Assembly (NCBI GenBank): GCA_024398365.1
Contig: JAKSJG010000002.1
Coordinates: 47,193-111,192, forward strand
Reading direction: 5' to 3'
From: Bacteroidales bacterium
GTDB lineage: Bacteria; Bacteroidota; Bacteroidia; Bacteroidales; UBA932
DNA: 64,000 nucleotides
Shown here: piece by piece, positions 1 to 9,876 of the stretch
Layout of the letters: the number at the start of each line of letters is the position of its first letter
Position numbering within the stretch: position 1 is the stretch's first letter
Made by a program: the position numbers and the translations under genes
Notes under the pieces: model-generated
The model's input: the letters and a program-made list of their open reading frames with translations, nothing else
The model's database searches: none
What the model was told of the DNA's origin: nothing

Positions 1-182
1 TCAGCGAGGAAAGCGGAATGGCTCCGAAGAAGATCGCAGCCGACGCCATGGCCGAACTCCAGAAGCTCCCGTGGCCGGGCAATATCAGAGAACTGCGCAA
101 TGTCACAGAGCGCCTGATGATACTCTGTGGCGAGACAATAACCAAAGAAGACATCATTGCCTTCGCAACCCCATCAATCTAA
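1..182 (+). CDS. Sigma-54-dependent response regulator (NtrC family), C-terminal fragment
   Basis: This is the last 59 codons of a gene cut by the window edge, read in frame 3. The sequence PWPGNIRELRNV is the diagnostic C-terminal motif of the sigma-54-interacting AAA+ domain, so the full protein should activate sigma-54 RNA polymerase. Only about 26 residues follow GNIRELRN before the stop, which leaves no room for the Fis-type helix-turn-helix that usually ends these proteins. It stops 3 nt before der. A partner could be the NtrY-like kinase at 1437-5048, because NtrY and NtrC proteins are often neighbours; that pairing is inference. Confidence 0.85.
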   Translation, partial: SEESGMAPKKIAADAMAELQKLPWPGNIRELRNVTERLMILCGETITKEDIIAFATPSI

Positions 183-185
183 ATC

Positions 186-1496
186 ATGAATCTTGTAGCG
201 ATAGTTGGCCGCCCGAACGTGGGCAAATCCACCCTTTTCAACAGGCTTGTCGGCATGCGCCAGGCCATTGTAGATGAAACAGCAGGCGTCACCCGCGACC
301 GCCATTACGGCAAGTGCGAATGGTGCGGCAAGGAATTCTCCGTAGTGGATACCGGAGGCTTCACCATCAATTCGGACGATATCTTCGAGGAGGAGATACG
401 CAAACAGGTGATGATAGCCATAGAAGAGAGCGACCTCGTGCTCTTCATGACCGAGGTTGACACCGGCATCACCGATTTCGACTACGAGATAGCGAAGATA
501 CTCCGCAGGTGCAAGAAGCCCGTGGTCCTGGCCTGCAACAAAGTTGACTCCGGCGACAAGATGTACGGCACATACGAGTTCAACGCCCTCGGACTGGGCG
601 AACCGTGCTGCATCTCCTCAGCCACCGGAAGCGGCACCGGCGACCTTCTCGACAAGATAGTGAGCCTCCTGCCGGAAAACTCCGTCGCAGAGGACGACAA
701 TCCTGACCTTCCTCATTTCGCCATCGTGGGCAAGCCTAATGTCGGCAAGTCATCCCTTACCAACGCCCTGCTCGGCGAGGAGCGCAACATCGTGACCCCT
801 ATCGCCGGCACCACCCGCGATTCGATCTCCTCACATTACAACAAATTCGGCCACGAATTCATACTTGTCGACACGGCCGGAGTGCGCAAGAAAGCCAAGG
901 TCACAGAAGATTTGGAATTCTATTCCGTGATGCGTTCTGTACGCGCCATAGAGAATGCGGACGTCTGCATACTGATGATCGACGCCACCTGCGGTCTCGA
1001 AGCCCAGGACATGTCCATATTCAACCTCATCGCCCGCAACCGCAAGGGCTGCGTCATCGTGGTGAACAAATGGGACCTCGTACAGGACAAGACGGCCAAC
1101 ACGCTGAAGGAATACACAGAGGCCATCAAGGCCCGCATAGCACCTTTCAACGACATACCTATCATCTTCACCTCAGTGCTTAACAAGCAGAGGATCCTGG
1201 ATGTGCTCAACGCCGCAACGGGCGTATATGAGAACTACTCCCGCCGCATCCCTACATCCCAGCTCAACGAGATCATACTTCCTGAGATCGAGAATTACCC
1301 GCCACCTGCATGGAAGGGCAAGTACGTGAAGATCAAGTATGTGACACAGCTGCCTACGAAGTTCCCTTCATTCGCGTTCTTCTGCAACCTGCCGCAGTAC
1401 ATACGCGACCCTTACAAGAGATTCCTCGAAAACAAATTAAGAAGCAACTTCGACTTCTCGGGCTGCACCGTTGACGTTTACCTTAGGAAGAAGTAA
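186..1496 (+). CDS. der: Ribosome biogenesis GTPase Der (EngA)
   Basis: This double-GTPase helps assemble the 50S subunit. Two tandem G domains are visible. The first has GRPNVGKS at residues 8-15, DTGG and NKVD. The second has GKPNVGKS near residue 181, DTAG and NKWD. A C-terminal KH-like domain of about 85 residues follows and ends in a basic tail. The 436-residue length is normal for Der. The ATG lies 3 nt after the preceding stop, so it is probably co-transcribed with the sigma-54 activator. Its last 60 nt overlap the convergent sensor kinase gene, which is unusually deep for two intact genes. Confidence 0.97.
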   Translation: MNLVAIVGRPNVGKSTLFNRLVGMRQAIVDETAGVTRDRHYGKCEWCGKEFSVVDTGGFTINSDDIFEEEIRKQVMIAIEESDLVLFMTEVDTGITDFDYEIAKILRRCKKPVVLACNKVDSGDKMYGTYEFNALGLGEPCCISSATGSGTGDLLDKIVSLLPENSVAEDDNPDLPHFAIVGKPNVGKSSLTNALLGEERNIVTPIAGTTRDSISSHYNKFGHEFILVDTAGVRKKAKVTEDLEFYSVMRSVRAIENADVCILMIDATCGLEAQDMSIFNLIARNRKGCVIVVNKWDLVQDKTANTLKEYTEAIKARIAPFNDIPIIFTSVLNKQRILDVLNAATGVYENYSRRIPTSQLNEIILPEIENYPPPAWKGKYVKIKYVTQLPTKFPSFAFFCNLPQYIRDPYKRFLENKLRSNFDFSGCTVDVYLRKK

Positions 1497-4400
1497 GGTA
1501 AAGCAAGCTCCGCCCAGCTTTTCGGACCGGCTGTACTTGATGCTGCCGCCGGCCTGCTCGACCACGCTCTTGCATATGGCAAGGCCAAGGCCCGAGCCGC
1601 TGCTCTTTGTCGTGAAATTAGGCGTGAAGAGCTTGTCCAGATTCTCTTCTGACACACCGGGACCGCTGTCCTCGAACTGTATCTTCCATGCCGGTCTGCC
1701 GGATATGGACGATTCGATGACAAAGACACTCACCTTTCCGGTCCCGGATGCATTCTCGATGGACTGGATGGCATTTGTCAGGAGATTGACGAAGACGCGT
1801 GCCAGCTGAGGGCGGCGCGCCATGACCATAGGGGCTGACGGTATGCATTCGTATTCGAAGCTTATGTCCTCCCTGTTGTCAAATATGGTCACCTGCTCGC
1901 CTATCAGCTCATCTACATTGAGCATCACTGCATCCTCCGAGAAGGATTTGGCTATGGCGGAGAATTCGGAGGCCGTGTCGGTAAGCACGTCAATCTGCTC
2001 CAGCAGTGATGTGGATATGGCCTCAACCTTGTCCTCCCAGCCCGGGACGCCCTGGTTCTTCAGGCGGATAAGATACTGTATGCTCAGGCGCATAGGCGTC
2101 AGAGGGTTCTTGATGTCGTGAGCCACCTTGCGGGCCATCTCCTTCCATGCCTGCTCACGCTCGCTCTGGGCCAGACGCCGCGTACTCTCGTCAAGGTCAT
2201 CAACCATGCGGTTGTAGGATTGGATAAGCACGCCGAGCTCGTCATTGGTGTTCGGATAATTGACGTGGCGGTCCTCTCCGTCGGAGGCTGTCAGCCTGTT
2301 CATCCTGTCGCGGATGGCGAGGATCGGACTGATGAGGGAGTTGGACAACAGCACGCCCACTATGGTCGCGGCTATCAGCAGCACGAGGCAGAGGTTGATG
2401 ATCATGGCCACCGTAGGCGAGGTGGCGGCATTGACATCAGCCACGCTGGAAATGTACGGCACATTGACTATCGCCACCATATCGCCGGACTCATTGAAGA
2501 GCGGGGCATAAACCGAATCGAATGAGAGGTGACCCAGTTTCTCGACTCCGGAATAGCGCTGCGCATTGAGACGTACGATATTGTTGTATGCCTGGTAATT
2601 CATTCTCTTGCCGATGAAATACTGGGAGAAGATCTCAGGCTTGGTGGAGCATATGAGCATGCCCTCGGTATCGTATATGTTGATGTCGGTACGGGTGATG
2701 GCCGCCACATCCTCCATTGCGGCGAGGAACTGCGGCGTACGAAGGGCATTGTAGCGCATTGCATACTTGCAGTAAGGTGCAAGCGACTCCTGCACTGAAG
2801 CGATCTTGGCATCCATCTGCCCCCGGTTGCCCTCGACTCTTATCTTCATGGTATATGACACCACCGCGGCCGTGAGCGCGGCTATGGCCACAATCATGGA
2901 GCCTGTGGTGAGCAGGGTGATCCTGCGCTTGAGCGAATGCCTCGGCAGATTGAGGGCACGTGTCGGACGGGCCCATCTCGTGGCAAGCAGGAGGAATATC
3001 CCGAAGAATATCATGAAATACGAGAAGGACACGATATACGGGAAAGGTGGCCTGAGCCTGCGCGATATCACCGCTATCTCATCCTCCGAAACGCGGTTGA
3101 CAAAGTGCACGTAACCATTCTTGTTAGTCTTGGTGTAGCCTATCTCATAGCTGGAGGAAGGCACCACCGGATAATTGTATCTGCCGCTGCTGCTGATGAG
3201 GCGTCCGCTGGAATACCTCGCCGTTGACATCATGCGGCTGCTGCCCCTCACCGGTCCGCCGTTCTGGATATTGGCAATGTCGAAAGGATCCTCACGGAAA
3301 CGGGAGACTATCTCCACAAAGAGGCGCACGGGGTCGGTGGCGCCTTCCGCCAGATACTGGAAGACTCCTATATAGGACACCCTGTCGTCGAAATTGTTGA
3401 TATAGTAGAAATCCGAGTCGTCATCTATCTCCACGCCGTATTCAGTCAGCTGGCTGACGAAGAAATCCATGCATGGCACAGGTACGCTTCCTGTACCCAG
3501 GTTCAGCAGGTTGTCGGAACTGCAGACCGCCAGATTGAGATTGTATTTCTGACTGAAATCCTTGTCGAAGTATCTGTCCATGAGGCGGCTCTTTATGAGG
3601 TCGGTGCCATTGGCGATGGCGAGCATGGATATGAACGGGTCCGATGCTATCTCCCTCTCCACCGAATGGAGCTGGTACTCCAGCGGCAGGTCGCGCTCCG
3701 AAGCCATCTTGCCCGTATTGACCTTGTTGATGTCATACTCCTTCTCGAGGCCGTGCACGCCTTCGTCGATGATGCAGAACAGTGACACGAGGGCTATGTA
3801 GATGATGATGTTGCGCCATGAGAAGAGGGATATTCCCGATTTCGGGAATAAATACGATACGGTCATCTGCAGCATGTCAAGCAGAGCCAGGAAGAGCATG
3901 GCGAAGGAGAAGTAGCACAGCGTGGAATAAAGGCTTATCTCGCTGATGCGGAAAGGCTCGAGGACAAGATTGGAATTGAGGACGAGGGACTTGAGTGTGT
4001 AGTGCGTGTACCATGCCACACCCGCTGCCGCCAGCGCAGACAGCAGTCCGGCCATACGGACTCCGGCAGGTCTCCGTGGCCTGTAGTCGCGCATGATGAA
4101 GAGGCAGTACGCAATCAGGGATATAAGGGTGTTGTTGAGCAGGAACTCTCCGAGCGAAGGGAAGATGTCATTCTCAGCGTAGAGCACAGGTGAGAACAGT
4201 TCTGCGGAGGACGATGCTCCGTGAGAGAGCATCAGGGATGCCATGCGTATCAGCACCAGACCTGCGGAAGCTATCAGGAAGCTGCGCCACGAACGGCTCT
4301 CATAATGCAGGAGCAGCAATGACAAGGCCGAGAAAAGCAGGGCAATCCACTGAAGGTGGGACCCCCAGAAGTCCAGGGACTGCTCATTGGAGGCGACTAT

Positions 4401-5048
4401 CGAGAACAGCGGATTGCCGCCGATGCCACGCACCACGGCACCATTGTCCTCACTTACGCTGACAGCGGTGAAGCGTTTGCGCAGACGAAGCTTGTCATTG
4501 ACCACGCCAGACACGTCACCGTATGGGTACTCGGTCTTGATGCGTATGCCGGTCAATATCTCGGTCAGGCCGGAAGCGGACGTCACCCTGTCTATGACAT
4601 ACCAGTCCGAGCCGAGGTTGACATACTGCTCGGTGGAATCGATATAGGCCAGAGGCGAGTTGAAGATATTGCTGTTGCTCAGATACTGCAGCTTGTACGT
4701 AAACGGATATACACCTATCTCGTCATTTCCGATAGGGAACTCGTGCACCCATGACTGGAGAGTGTCGAGATTGTACTTGTAGATGACCATGTCCTCCGGA
4801 AAATCCGGAAAATCCATCCACTCATCAGGCGGAGCCTGCAGTGCCTTCATGGCATAATGCTGCACAATATTCTGGCGCTGGTGCATGGCGCGCTCCACCC
4901 GCCTCACCTCGCGGCCCACCTGAAAGCTGTAGCTGGGGGTCAGGAATGAAATGCAGAAGAAGATCACGGCCATTGAGCCGAGCATCTCAACTCCGAATCT
5001 GCGCACGAAAGACGCAAGACGGCTCCTGTATGTCTGGAAAACATTCAT
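1437..5048 (-). CDS. Large NtrY-like membrane sensor histidine kinase
   Basis: This 1203-residue protein should sense an envelope or metabolic signal and phosphorylate a response regulator. It begins with a membrane helix (about residues 22-40), an extracytoplasmic region of about 190 residues and a block of about six helices. A second extracytoplasmic region, two helices, a Cache-like segment and one more helix follow. After that come a HAMP domain, a HisKA domain ([11 protein letters not shown], phospho-acceptor His near 975) and a HATPase_c domain ([24 protein letters not shown]). The HAMP-to-ATPase part resembles NtrY; the large N-terminal sensor does not resemble a domain I can name. Its ATG overlaps the rlmH stop (ATGA), so the two are translationally coupled. 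Confidence 0.9.
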   Translation of the reverse strand: MNVFQTYRSRLASFVRRFGVEMLGSMAVIFFCISFLTPSYSFQVGREVRRVERAMHQRQNIVQHYAMKALQAPPDEWMDFPDFPEDMVIYKYNLDTLQSWVHEFPIGNDEIGVYPFTYKLQYLSNSNIFNSPLAYIDSTEQYVNLGSDWYVIDRVTSASGLTEILTGIRIKTEYPYGDVSGVVNDKLRLRKRFTAVSVSEDNGAVVRGIGGNPLFSIVASNEQSLDFWGSHLQWIALLFSALSLLLLHYESRSWRSFLIASAGLVLIRMASLMLSHGASSSAELFSPVLYAENDIFPSLGEFLLNNTLISLIAYCLFIMRDYRPRRPAGVRMAGLLSALAAAGVAWYTHYTLKSLVLNSNLVLEPFRISEISLYSTLCYFSFAMLFLALLDMLQMTVSYLFPKSGISLFSWRNIIIYIALVSLFCIIDEGVHGLEKEYDINKVNTGKMASERDLPLEYQLHSVEREIASDPFISMLAIANGTDLIKSRLMDRYFDKDFSQKYNLNLAVCSSDNLLNLGTGSVPVPCMDFFVSQLTEYGVEIDDDSDFYYINNFDDRVSYIGVFQYLAEGATDPVRLFVEIVSRFREDPFDIANIQNGGPVRGSSRMMSTARYSSGRLISSSGRYNYPVVPSSSYEIGYTKTNKNGYVHFVNRVSEDEIAVISRRLRPPFPYIVSFSYFMIFFGIFLLLATRWARPTRALNLPRHSLKRRITLLTTGSMIVAIAALTAAVVSYTMKIRVEGNRGQMDAKIASVQESLAPYCKYAMRYNALRTPQFLAAMEDVAAITRTDINIYDTEGMLICSTKPEIFSQYFIGKRMNYQAYNNIVRLNAQRYSGVEKLGHLSFDSVYAPLFNESGDMVAIVNVPYISSVADVNAATSPTVAMIINLCLVLLIAATIVGVLLSNSLISPILAIRDRMNRLTASDGEDRHVNYPNTNDELGVLIQSYNRMVDDLDESTRRLAQSEREQAWKEMARKVAHDIKNPLTPMRLSIQYLIRLKNQGVPGWEDKVEAISTSLLEQIDVLTDTASEFSAIAKSFSEDAVMLNVDELIGEQVTIFDNREDISFEYECIPSAPMVMARRPQLARVFVNLLTNAIQSIENASGTGKVSVFVIESSISGRPAWKIQFEDSGPGVSEENLDKLFTPNFTTKSSGSGLGLAICKSVVEQAGGSIKYSRSEKLGGACFTLLLPKVNVNGAAREVEVAS

Positions 5049-5518
5049 TCGTGATGATAGGGCTCACCCTTGATGATGGTGAACGCCCGGTAAAGCTGTT
5101 CGACGAACAACAATCGCACCAGCTGATGCGAAAAAGTCATATCCGACAGGGACAGCATCGAATCCGACCTGTCATACACCGCCTGGGAAAAACCGTAGCT
5201 GCCGCCTATGACAAAGACAATGTCCCTCGAGCTGTGGGACATCTTCTGCTCCAGGTGCTTCGCCCATGCCACTGAAGTGAAGCGGGCTCCGTGCTCGTCG
5301 AGCAGTATCACATCGTCACTGTCCCGCAACTGTTTGAGTATGAGCTCCCCTTCCCTGAGCTTGATCTGATTCCTGGTCAGAGCGGAAGCCTGCTTGAGCT
5401 CCGGAATCTCCACAAGTTCAAAGGATACATAGTGCTTCAGGCGTTCCTGATAATCAGAAATGCCTTTCTTGAGGTACGATTCGACGGTCTTTCCGACCAG
5501 AAGCAGCTTTAACTTCAT
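5045..5518 (-). CDS. rlmH: 23S rRNA pseudouridine-1915 N3-methyltransferase RlmH
   Basis: This is a small SPOUT-fold methyltransferase that modifies helix 69 of 23S rRNA on assembled ribosomes. Visible motifs are LLDEHG, the SAM-binding FVIGGSYGFS and the C-terminal LSLSDMTFSHQLVRLLFVEQ followed by [15 protein letters not shown], all RlmH hallmarks. The start is set at MKLKLL, giving 157 residues, the usual family length; an ATG three codons upstream is possible. It overlaps the downstream sensor kinase by 4 nt. In Bacteroidales this gene commonly sits next to a DUF4783 gene, as it does here (divergent at 5584). Confidence 0.96.
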   Translation of the reverse strand: MKLKLLLVGKTVESYLKKGISDYQERLKHYVSFELVEIPELKQASALTRNQIKLREGELILKQLRDSDDVILLDEHGARFTSVAWAKHLEQKMSHSSRDIVFVIGGSYGFSQAVYDRSDSMLSLSDMTFSHQLVRLLFVEQLYRAFTIIKGEPYHHE

Positions 5519-5552
5519 AGTACGCAAATTTATACAGATGGCTTGATTTTTG

Positions 5553-5560
5553 CAAATTTA
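5553..5560 (-). promoter_or_regulatory. Bacteroidota -7 element (rlmH operon)
   Basis: The minus strand reads TAAATTTG, matching TAnnTTTG, about 35 nt upstream of the RlmH start. A second identical TAAATTTG occurs at 5525-5532, only 7 nt from the start. No clear -33 TTG lies at standard spacing for either, so which one is used is uncertain. Confidence 0.4.
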
Positions 5561-5583
5561 CCGCCGTCAGCAAGATTACTATT

Positions 5584-5979
5584 ATGAAGAAATATCTCAT
5601 TCTGGCTTTGGCCTGCCTCTTCTGCAGCAATGCAGTTTCCGCCCAGGACAGCGGAGCGGACATTTTCGCACCGATCTGCAAATATATGGAACAGGGAGAA
5701 TGCGAAAAGCTGTCCGTATGGTTCGCGAACAACCTCGAACTTGACATCCTCGGAGCCGTGAACAACTGCTCACGCAATCAGGCAAAGCTGATAATGCGCA
5801 ATTTCTTCGCCAATTTCACCCCGAAGCACATAGATATCATACACCGGAGCGGCAGCGCCCCTATGAAATACGCCGTCGGCACACTCGATGCCGGCGGCGA
5901 GAAATTCAGGATTATCCTCTATGTCAAGGCTGACGGTGGCAAGAGCTACGTCGAGCAGCTCAAGATCAGCCGGGAATAA
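5584..5979 (+). CDS. Secreted DUF4783 family protein
   Basis: This 131-residue protein carries a signal peptide (MKKYLILALACLFCSNAVSA, cleavage before QD). The remainder fits DUF4783, a small NTF2-like family found in Bacteroidota: an N-terminal helix ending in LSVWFANNLEL, a central KLIMRNFFANFTPKHI segment and C-terminal beta strands. Its biochemical role is unknown. It is divergent from rlmH with a 65-nt gap and ends 3 nt before the convergent 5'-nucleotidase gene, so it is probably monocistronic. Confidence 0.8.
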   Translation: MKKYLILALACLFCSNAVSAQDSGADIFAPICKYMEQGECEKLSVWFANNLELDILGAVNNCSRNQAKLIMRNFFANFTPKHIDIIHRSGSAPMKYAVGTLDAGGEKFRIILYVKADGGKSYVEQLKISRE

Positions 5980-5982
5980 TCA

Positions 5983-6816
5983 TCAATAGATATCCATCCT
6001 GCCCACTACCAGTCCCTGGCCTCCTGCCTGGACGATAGGCACCACTTTGCCGTCAAGATCCTTCTCCTCGCGGGCCTCATTGAGGAAAGTGTGGGTATGA
6101 CCGCCTATGACGATGTCGATGTTGCGCGAGTTGCGCACCATCAGCACATCTGACGGCTTGTTGTATGAACCCCCGTCAAATCCGAAATGCGACAGCAGTA
6201 TCACCAGGTCGCAGTGCTTCCTGTTCTTGAGATAATCTGCGTAATAGTTCACCCTTTCGATACCATCGAGGCGCACGAGACCGTCGGTATGGACTTTCAT
6301 CACAACACCTTCAAGGTATGAGGTGACACCGATGATACCTATCTTCATACCTCCGCGATGCACTATGGTGTAAGGCTTGATGATCTTCTTGAGACAGGTG
6401 TTGGAGAAATCGTAGTTACAGGTGATGGTAGTGTGCTTAGCTTTCTTCAGACGGCGCAGAAGCTCTTCCTTGCCGTTGTCGAATTCGTGGTTGCCGAGAG
6501 TGGCAACGTCATACTTGAGGGCCTTCACCAGTTCGATCTCGAGATCTCCGCGTGAGACAGTGAAATATGGCGTACCCTGGTTGTAGTCTCCTCCGTCGAG
6601 CAGAAGCACGTTCTTCTTGCCGTACTGTTCACGGATTTCGTTGATATACTGGAGACGGCGCTCAACTCCTCCGAGACCCTTGCCGCGGCCGACTCTGCAA
6701 GGGTCGATCTGGCTGTGGGTGTCATTGGTGTGAAGTATTACGAGCCTCTGGGCATCAGCCTGCCCGAGAGGCATCAGCAGCAGGGCTGCCGCAATGATGT
6801 ATTTGTATGTCTTCAT
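5983..6816 (-). CDS. Secreted 5'-nucleotidase/metallophosphatase, N-terminal catalytic half
   Basis: This is a calcineurin-like dinuclear metal phosphoesterase equivalent to the first half of UshA. A signal peptide (residues 1-22, ending ADAQ) sends it to the periplasm. The metal-binding motifs HTNDTH, DGGDYNQG, GNHEFDNG, LLSHFG and GGHTHTF are all present. It lacks the C-terminal nucleotide-binding domain, which is encoded by the separate gene just upstream (6820-7584), with 3 nt between them. The two proteins probably act together in the periplasm to hydrolyse nucleotides for salvage. The split arrangement is common in Bacteroidales. Confidence 0.9.
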   Translation of the reverse strand: MKTYKYIIAAALLLMPLGQADAQRLVILHTNDTHSQIDPCRVGRGKGLGGVERRLQYINEIREQYGKKNVLLLDGGDYNQGTPYFTVSRGDLEIELVKALKYDVATLGNHEFDNGKEELLRRLKKAKHTTITCNYDFSNTCLKKIIKPYTIVHRGGMKIGIIGVTSYLEGVVMKVHTDGLVRLDGIERVNYYADYLKNRKHCDLVILLSHFGFDGGSYNKPSDVLMVRNSRNIDIVIGGHTHTFLNEAREEKDLDGKVVPIVQAGGQGLVVGRMDIY

Positions 6817-6819
6817 GGC

Positions 6820-7584
6820 TTATTCAGGTCTGATTGCCGGATTGCCCAGCGTTTCTACGATTGTTCTGCCGTCGCAGACAGGCTCTATGGTGCGGCCTTC
6901 TGCGGTCATTTTTCGGATATAGTCGATGATGGCATCGCGGAGAAAGATCTTGCTTTCCTGCAGATTGGTCGCATAGTTCTTGAGCTGCACGCCGTCTCCG
7001 CCCTCCATGAGGAAGTTGATGGTGGCGAACTTGTAGGTCTTCTCAGGGTCCAGCGGCTCGCCGCCGATCTCAACGCTCTTGACCTTCCTGTCCATGACCA
7101 CGATCTTCACATTGCTCAAGGCCTCCATCCTGCGGGCCAGCTGCTTGAACAGCAGCATGAGGTCGGATCCCTTGATGTCAAACACCACGATGGTATTGTC
7201 GAAAGGGAAGATGGAATAGATGTCATAGACCCTCACGGCGCCCTTCGGCAGACTGGTACGTATGCCGCCGAAATTGGTCATCGCCAGATCCACCTTGGTG
7301 TTGAACAACGCCTCCGCCTCCTCACGTATGACATCGGCTGCGAAGTTAGACAGCGGACTCTCCGGACGCCGGCTGGAATATTCCTCCTTTGAATAACCTA
7401 TTATCTCCTGGAGAGGAGCAAGCAGCGGACTGTACTTGGCGATGATCTTCGTCGCCTTGTCATCCTTGATCTGATCGTAGTCCCCGTTCATCTGTACGGT
7501 GGTCCACTTGTAGTTGACCTGCGCATTGGCCGCAAAGGCCGAGAGCATCAGCGCAGCAGCTAGCAGAATTCTTTTCATTTTCAT
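6820..7584 (-). CDS. Secreted 5'-nucleotidase, C-terminal substrate-binding half
   Basis: This 254-residue protein corresponds to the UshA C-terminal domain (5_nucleotid_C). A signal peptide (residues 1-21, ending ANAQ) gives it its own secretion route. Recognisable parts are SPLSNFAADVIREEA, TNFGGIRTSLPKG, the FPFDNTIVVFDIKG strand and FLMEGGDGV. It has no metallophosphatase motifs, so it depends on the downstream protein at 5983-6816 for catalysis. It begins 6 nt after the ABC permease stop, so it is likely part of one transcript with the exporter. Confidence 0.88.
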   Translation of the reverse strand: MKMKRILLAAALMLSAFAANAQVNYKWTTVQMNGDYDQIKDDKATKIIAKYSPLLAPLQEIIGYSKEEYSSRRPESPLSNFAADVIREEAEALFNTKVDLAMTNFGGIRTSLPKGAVRVYDIYSIFPFDNTIVVFDIKGSDLMLLFKQLARRMEALSNVKIVVMDRKVKSVEIGGEPLDPEKTYKFATINFLMEGGDGVQLKNYATNLQESKIFLRDAIIDYIRKMTAEGRTIEPVCDGRTIVETLGNPAIRPE

Positions 7585-7590
7585 ATAATA

Positions 7591-8982
7591 TCAATTCTTT
7601 TGTTTCATCCAGCGCCAGAGATCCTTGAATGTGGACTTCTTGCCGTACATCAGGATACCGGCCTTGTAAATTTTTGCCGAAAGATACGCAATTCCGAGGA
7701 AAGTAACGAATAGCAGCGCTATGGAAAGTGCGAGCTCCCACCCCGGGACAACTCCGAACGGTATGCGGGCGAGCATCACCATAGGCGAGGTGAACGGAAT
7801 GATGGACGCCCAGAATGACAGCTGGCTGCTCGGGTGCTCGAATGTATGAAGCATTATGAATATGCCGATGATCAGCGGGATTGTGACAGGAAGCTGGAGC
7901 TGGTTGGTGTCGGCCTCATTGTCCACGGCCGCACCGATTGCGGCGAACATCGAAGCATAGAGCAGATATCCGAGAAGGAAGTAAATGATGAAGCAGACGA
8001 TGAGATATGTCCAGTTGAGGCTGCGGATCTGCCCGATGATGTTCACTACTGCACTTGCGGCACCGTCTTCGCCGGCCTGCTCTCCAGAAGCCTGGATCGC
8101 AGCAGCGACATCTTCCGGGTGAAGTCCGTCAGCATCGGACATCTGAACGATCTGCTCCGCACCGCCAATCTTTTCGAGCAGTTCCGGAGCGGCGAACGCA
8201 TTGACTGCGGATACAATCGCCAGGGTCAGCACAATCCAGATGACGAACTGTGTCAATGCCACGAGCGCCACTCCGATGATCTTGCCCACCATCAGGTCAA
8301 CGGCCCTGACAGAGGACACGACAACCTCCACGACGCGGCTGCTCTTCTCGTCTATCACACTGCGCATCACCATAGTGCCGAACATAAAGACGAACAGGTA
8401 GATGAGGAAGCTCATCAGATATGACAATATCATATAGAGCTCCACCGAATCCTCCTTCGCCTCCCCGTCATCGGTCAAGGTAAGCGCATTGATTTTGATA
8501 TCGGTCTTGCATTCAGCAAGGATCTCGTCAAGGTTTCCGAGGTTGTATGCGGCGAGCTTCTTCTCCTCCACCGCCTTGTTGACGGATTCGGAGATATCGG
8601 ATTTCAGCTCGATGTTCAACGGCTCCTTCGAAATGGTCGTGACGCTGACATTGCCGGACGCATCCGCTTCGGAGACCTCCACGGCGGCATATATGCCCAT
8701 ATCGTCAAACAGATCGCGGATCACTTCCATCGTCTCCCCTTCGGCGGCCGGTACATATTCGACATTGCCGTCGTTCTCCAAGTACGGTGCGACGAATCCG
8801 GAATGGTCTATGACTTTGACCGTCTCCTTCTCGTTGCCGTCCCAGAGCGCGATGAGGACAGGCACGCAGATGAGCAGGCCCATCAGCAGCGGGGTGAGAA
8901 GCGTGGTGAGGATGAATGACTTCTTGCGGACACGGACTGAATATTCGTGCGCGATGACAATTCCTATCTTGTTCAAATTCAT
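7591..8982 (-). CDS. ABC-2 family transporter permease (NatB-like)
   Basis: This 463-residue membrane protein has a cytoplasmic N-terminus ending EYSVRVRKKSFILTT, a first helix (about 25-45) and a large extracytoplasmic loop of about 130 residues. Five or six C-terminal helices follow, the usual NatB/ABC-2 exporter plan. A Glu/Asp-rich insert near residue 290 (GGAEQIVQMSDADGLHPEDVAA) interrupts the membrane region. It starts 11 nt after the ATPase gene stop and forms an exporter with it. The substrate is unknown; NatAB homologues export Na+ or other small toxic compounds. Confidence 0.88.
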   Translation of the reverse strand: MNLNKIGIVIAHEYSVRVRKKSFILTTLLTPLLMGLLICVPVLIALWDGNEKETVKVIDHSGFVAPYLENDGNVEYVPAAEGETMEVIRDLFDDMGIYAAVEVSEADASGNVSVTTISKEPLNIELKSDISESVNKAVEEKKLAAYNLGNLDEILAECKTDIKINALTLTDDGEAKEDSVELYMILSYLMSFLIYLFVFMFGTMVMRSVIDEKSSRVVEVVVSSVRAVDLMVGKIIGVALVALTQFVIWIVLTLAIVSAVNAFAAPELLEKIGGAEQIVQMSDADGLHPEDVAAAIQASGEQAGEDGAASAVVNIIGQIRSLNWTYLIVCFIIYFLLGYLLYASMFAAIGAAVDNEADTNQLQLPVTIPLIIGIFIMLHTFEHPSSQLSFWASIIPFTSPMVMLARIPFGVVPGWELALSIALLFVTFLGIAYLSAKIYKAGILMYGKKSTFKDLWRWMKQKN

Positions 8983-8993
8983 GGCCGGCCCTC

Positions 8994-9839
8994 CTATTTG
9001 TCAGTTACAAGTTTGATGAATATATCGTTCATCGCAGGAATTATCTCCCTGTATGAGTTGATGACAGCGCCGCGGGCGATGAGGGCGCTGAGCACCTCGT
9101 TGCCGCCGTTGGTGGCATCGACGATTTCGGTGTGCTGCCCTTCGCTGTCAGTGTAGATGATCTCGGCATTGTTGTCGCCGTATCTGTGGCGGATCTCATC
9201 CACCGGCCCGTTGACCACGACGTGGGACTTGTTGATGAGAGCGATCTCATCGCAGAGCTCCTCCACTGATTCCATATTGTGGGTGGAGAGAATGATGGTG
9301 GTGCCTTCGTCGCGCAGACGGAGAATCTCATTGCGTATGAGCTGGGCATTGACAGGGTCGAAGCCGGAGAACGGCTCGTCGAGGATGAGCAGCTGCGGCT
9401 TGTGGAGCACCGTGGTGATGAACTGCACCTTCTGCGCCATACCCTTGGAGAGTTCCTCCACCTTCTTGTCCCACCAGCTCTGTATCCCGAAGCGGGTGAA
9501 CCATTTCTTGAGCTCGGCCAGGGCCTCGGCGCTGGACATGCCCTTGAGGCGCGCCAGATACAGGGCCTGCTCGCCCACCTTCATCTTCTTGTAGAGTCCG
9601 CGTTCCTCCGGGAGGTAGCCTATCCTGCGGACGATGTCGTCATCCACCGGCCGGCCATCATACCATACCGAACCGGAAGTAGGGATGGTGATGCGGTTGA
9701 TTATTCGTATGAGAGTAGTCTTACCCGCCCCGTTCGGACCAAGCAGACCGAATATCTTCCCTTGTGGTATTTCCAGGGAAATATTGTCAAGAGCGGTGTA
9801 TTCACCGAACTTCTTGCTTATCGACTTGCATTCGAGCAT
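8994..9839 (-). CDS. ABC transporter ATP-binding protein (NatA-like)
   Basis: This ATPase subunit energises the permease encoded downstream. The chosen start MLECKSISK gives about 281 residues; an in-frame ATG 10 codons upstream lies inside the promoter region. It has Walker A GPNGAGKT, Q-loop region, the signature-like LSKGMAQKVQF in place of LSGGQ, Walker B LLILDEPFSGFDP and the switch His in LSTHNMES. The C-terminal tail of about 60 residues (EIVDATNGGNEVLSALIARGA) is the DUF4162 extension found in this exporter subfamily. Confidence 0.92.
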   Translation of the reverse strand: MLECKSISKKFGEYTALDNISLEIPQGKIFGLLGPNGAGKTTLIRIINRITIPTSGSVWYDGRPVDDDIVRRIGYLPEERGLYKKMKVGEQALYLARLKGMSSAEALAELKKWFTRFGIQSWWDKKVEELSKGMAQKVQFITTVLHKPQLLILDEPFSGFDPVNAQLIRNEILRLRDEGTTIILSTHNMESVEELCDEIALINKSHVVVNGPVDEIRHRYGDNNAEIIYTDSEGQHTEIVDATNGGNEVLSALIARGAVINSYREIIPAMNDIFIKLVTDK

Positions 9840-9857
9840 ACTGCATATATTATTATA

Positions 9858-9865
9858 CAAATGTA
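9858..9865 (-). promoter_or_regulatory. Bacteroidota -7 element upstream of the ABC exporter
   Basis: The minus strand reads TACATTTG, matching TAnnTTTG, 18 nt upstream of the ATPase start codon. It lies in the 37-nt gap after the ComEA-like gene, so the exporter and nucleotidase genes could have their own promoter in addition to read-through. No convincing -33 element is visible. Confidence 0.45.
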
Positions 9866-9876
9866 ACATTTTTTGC

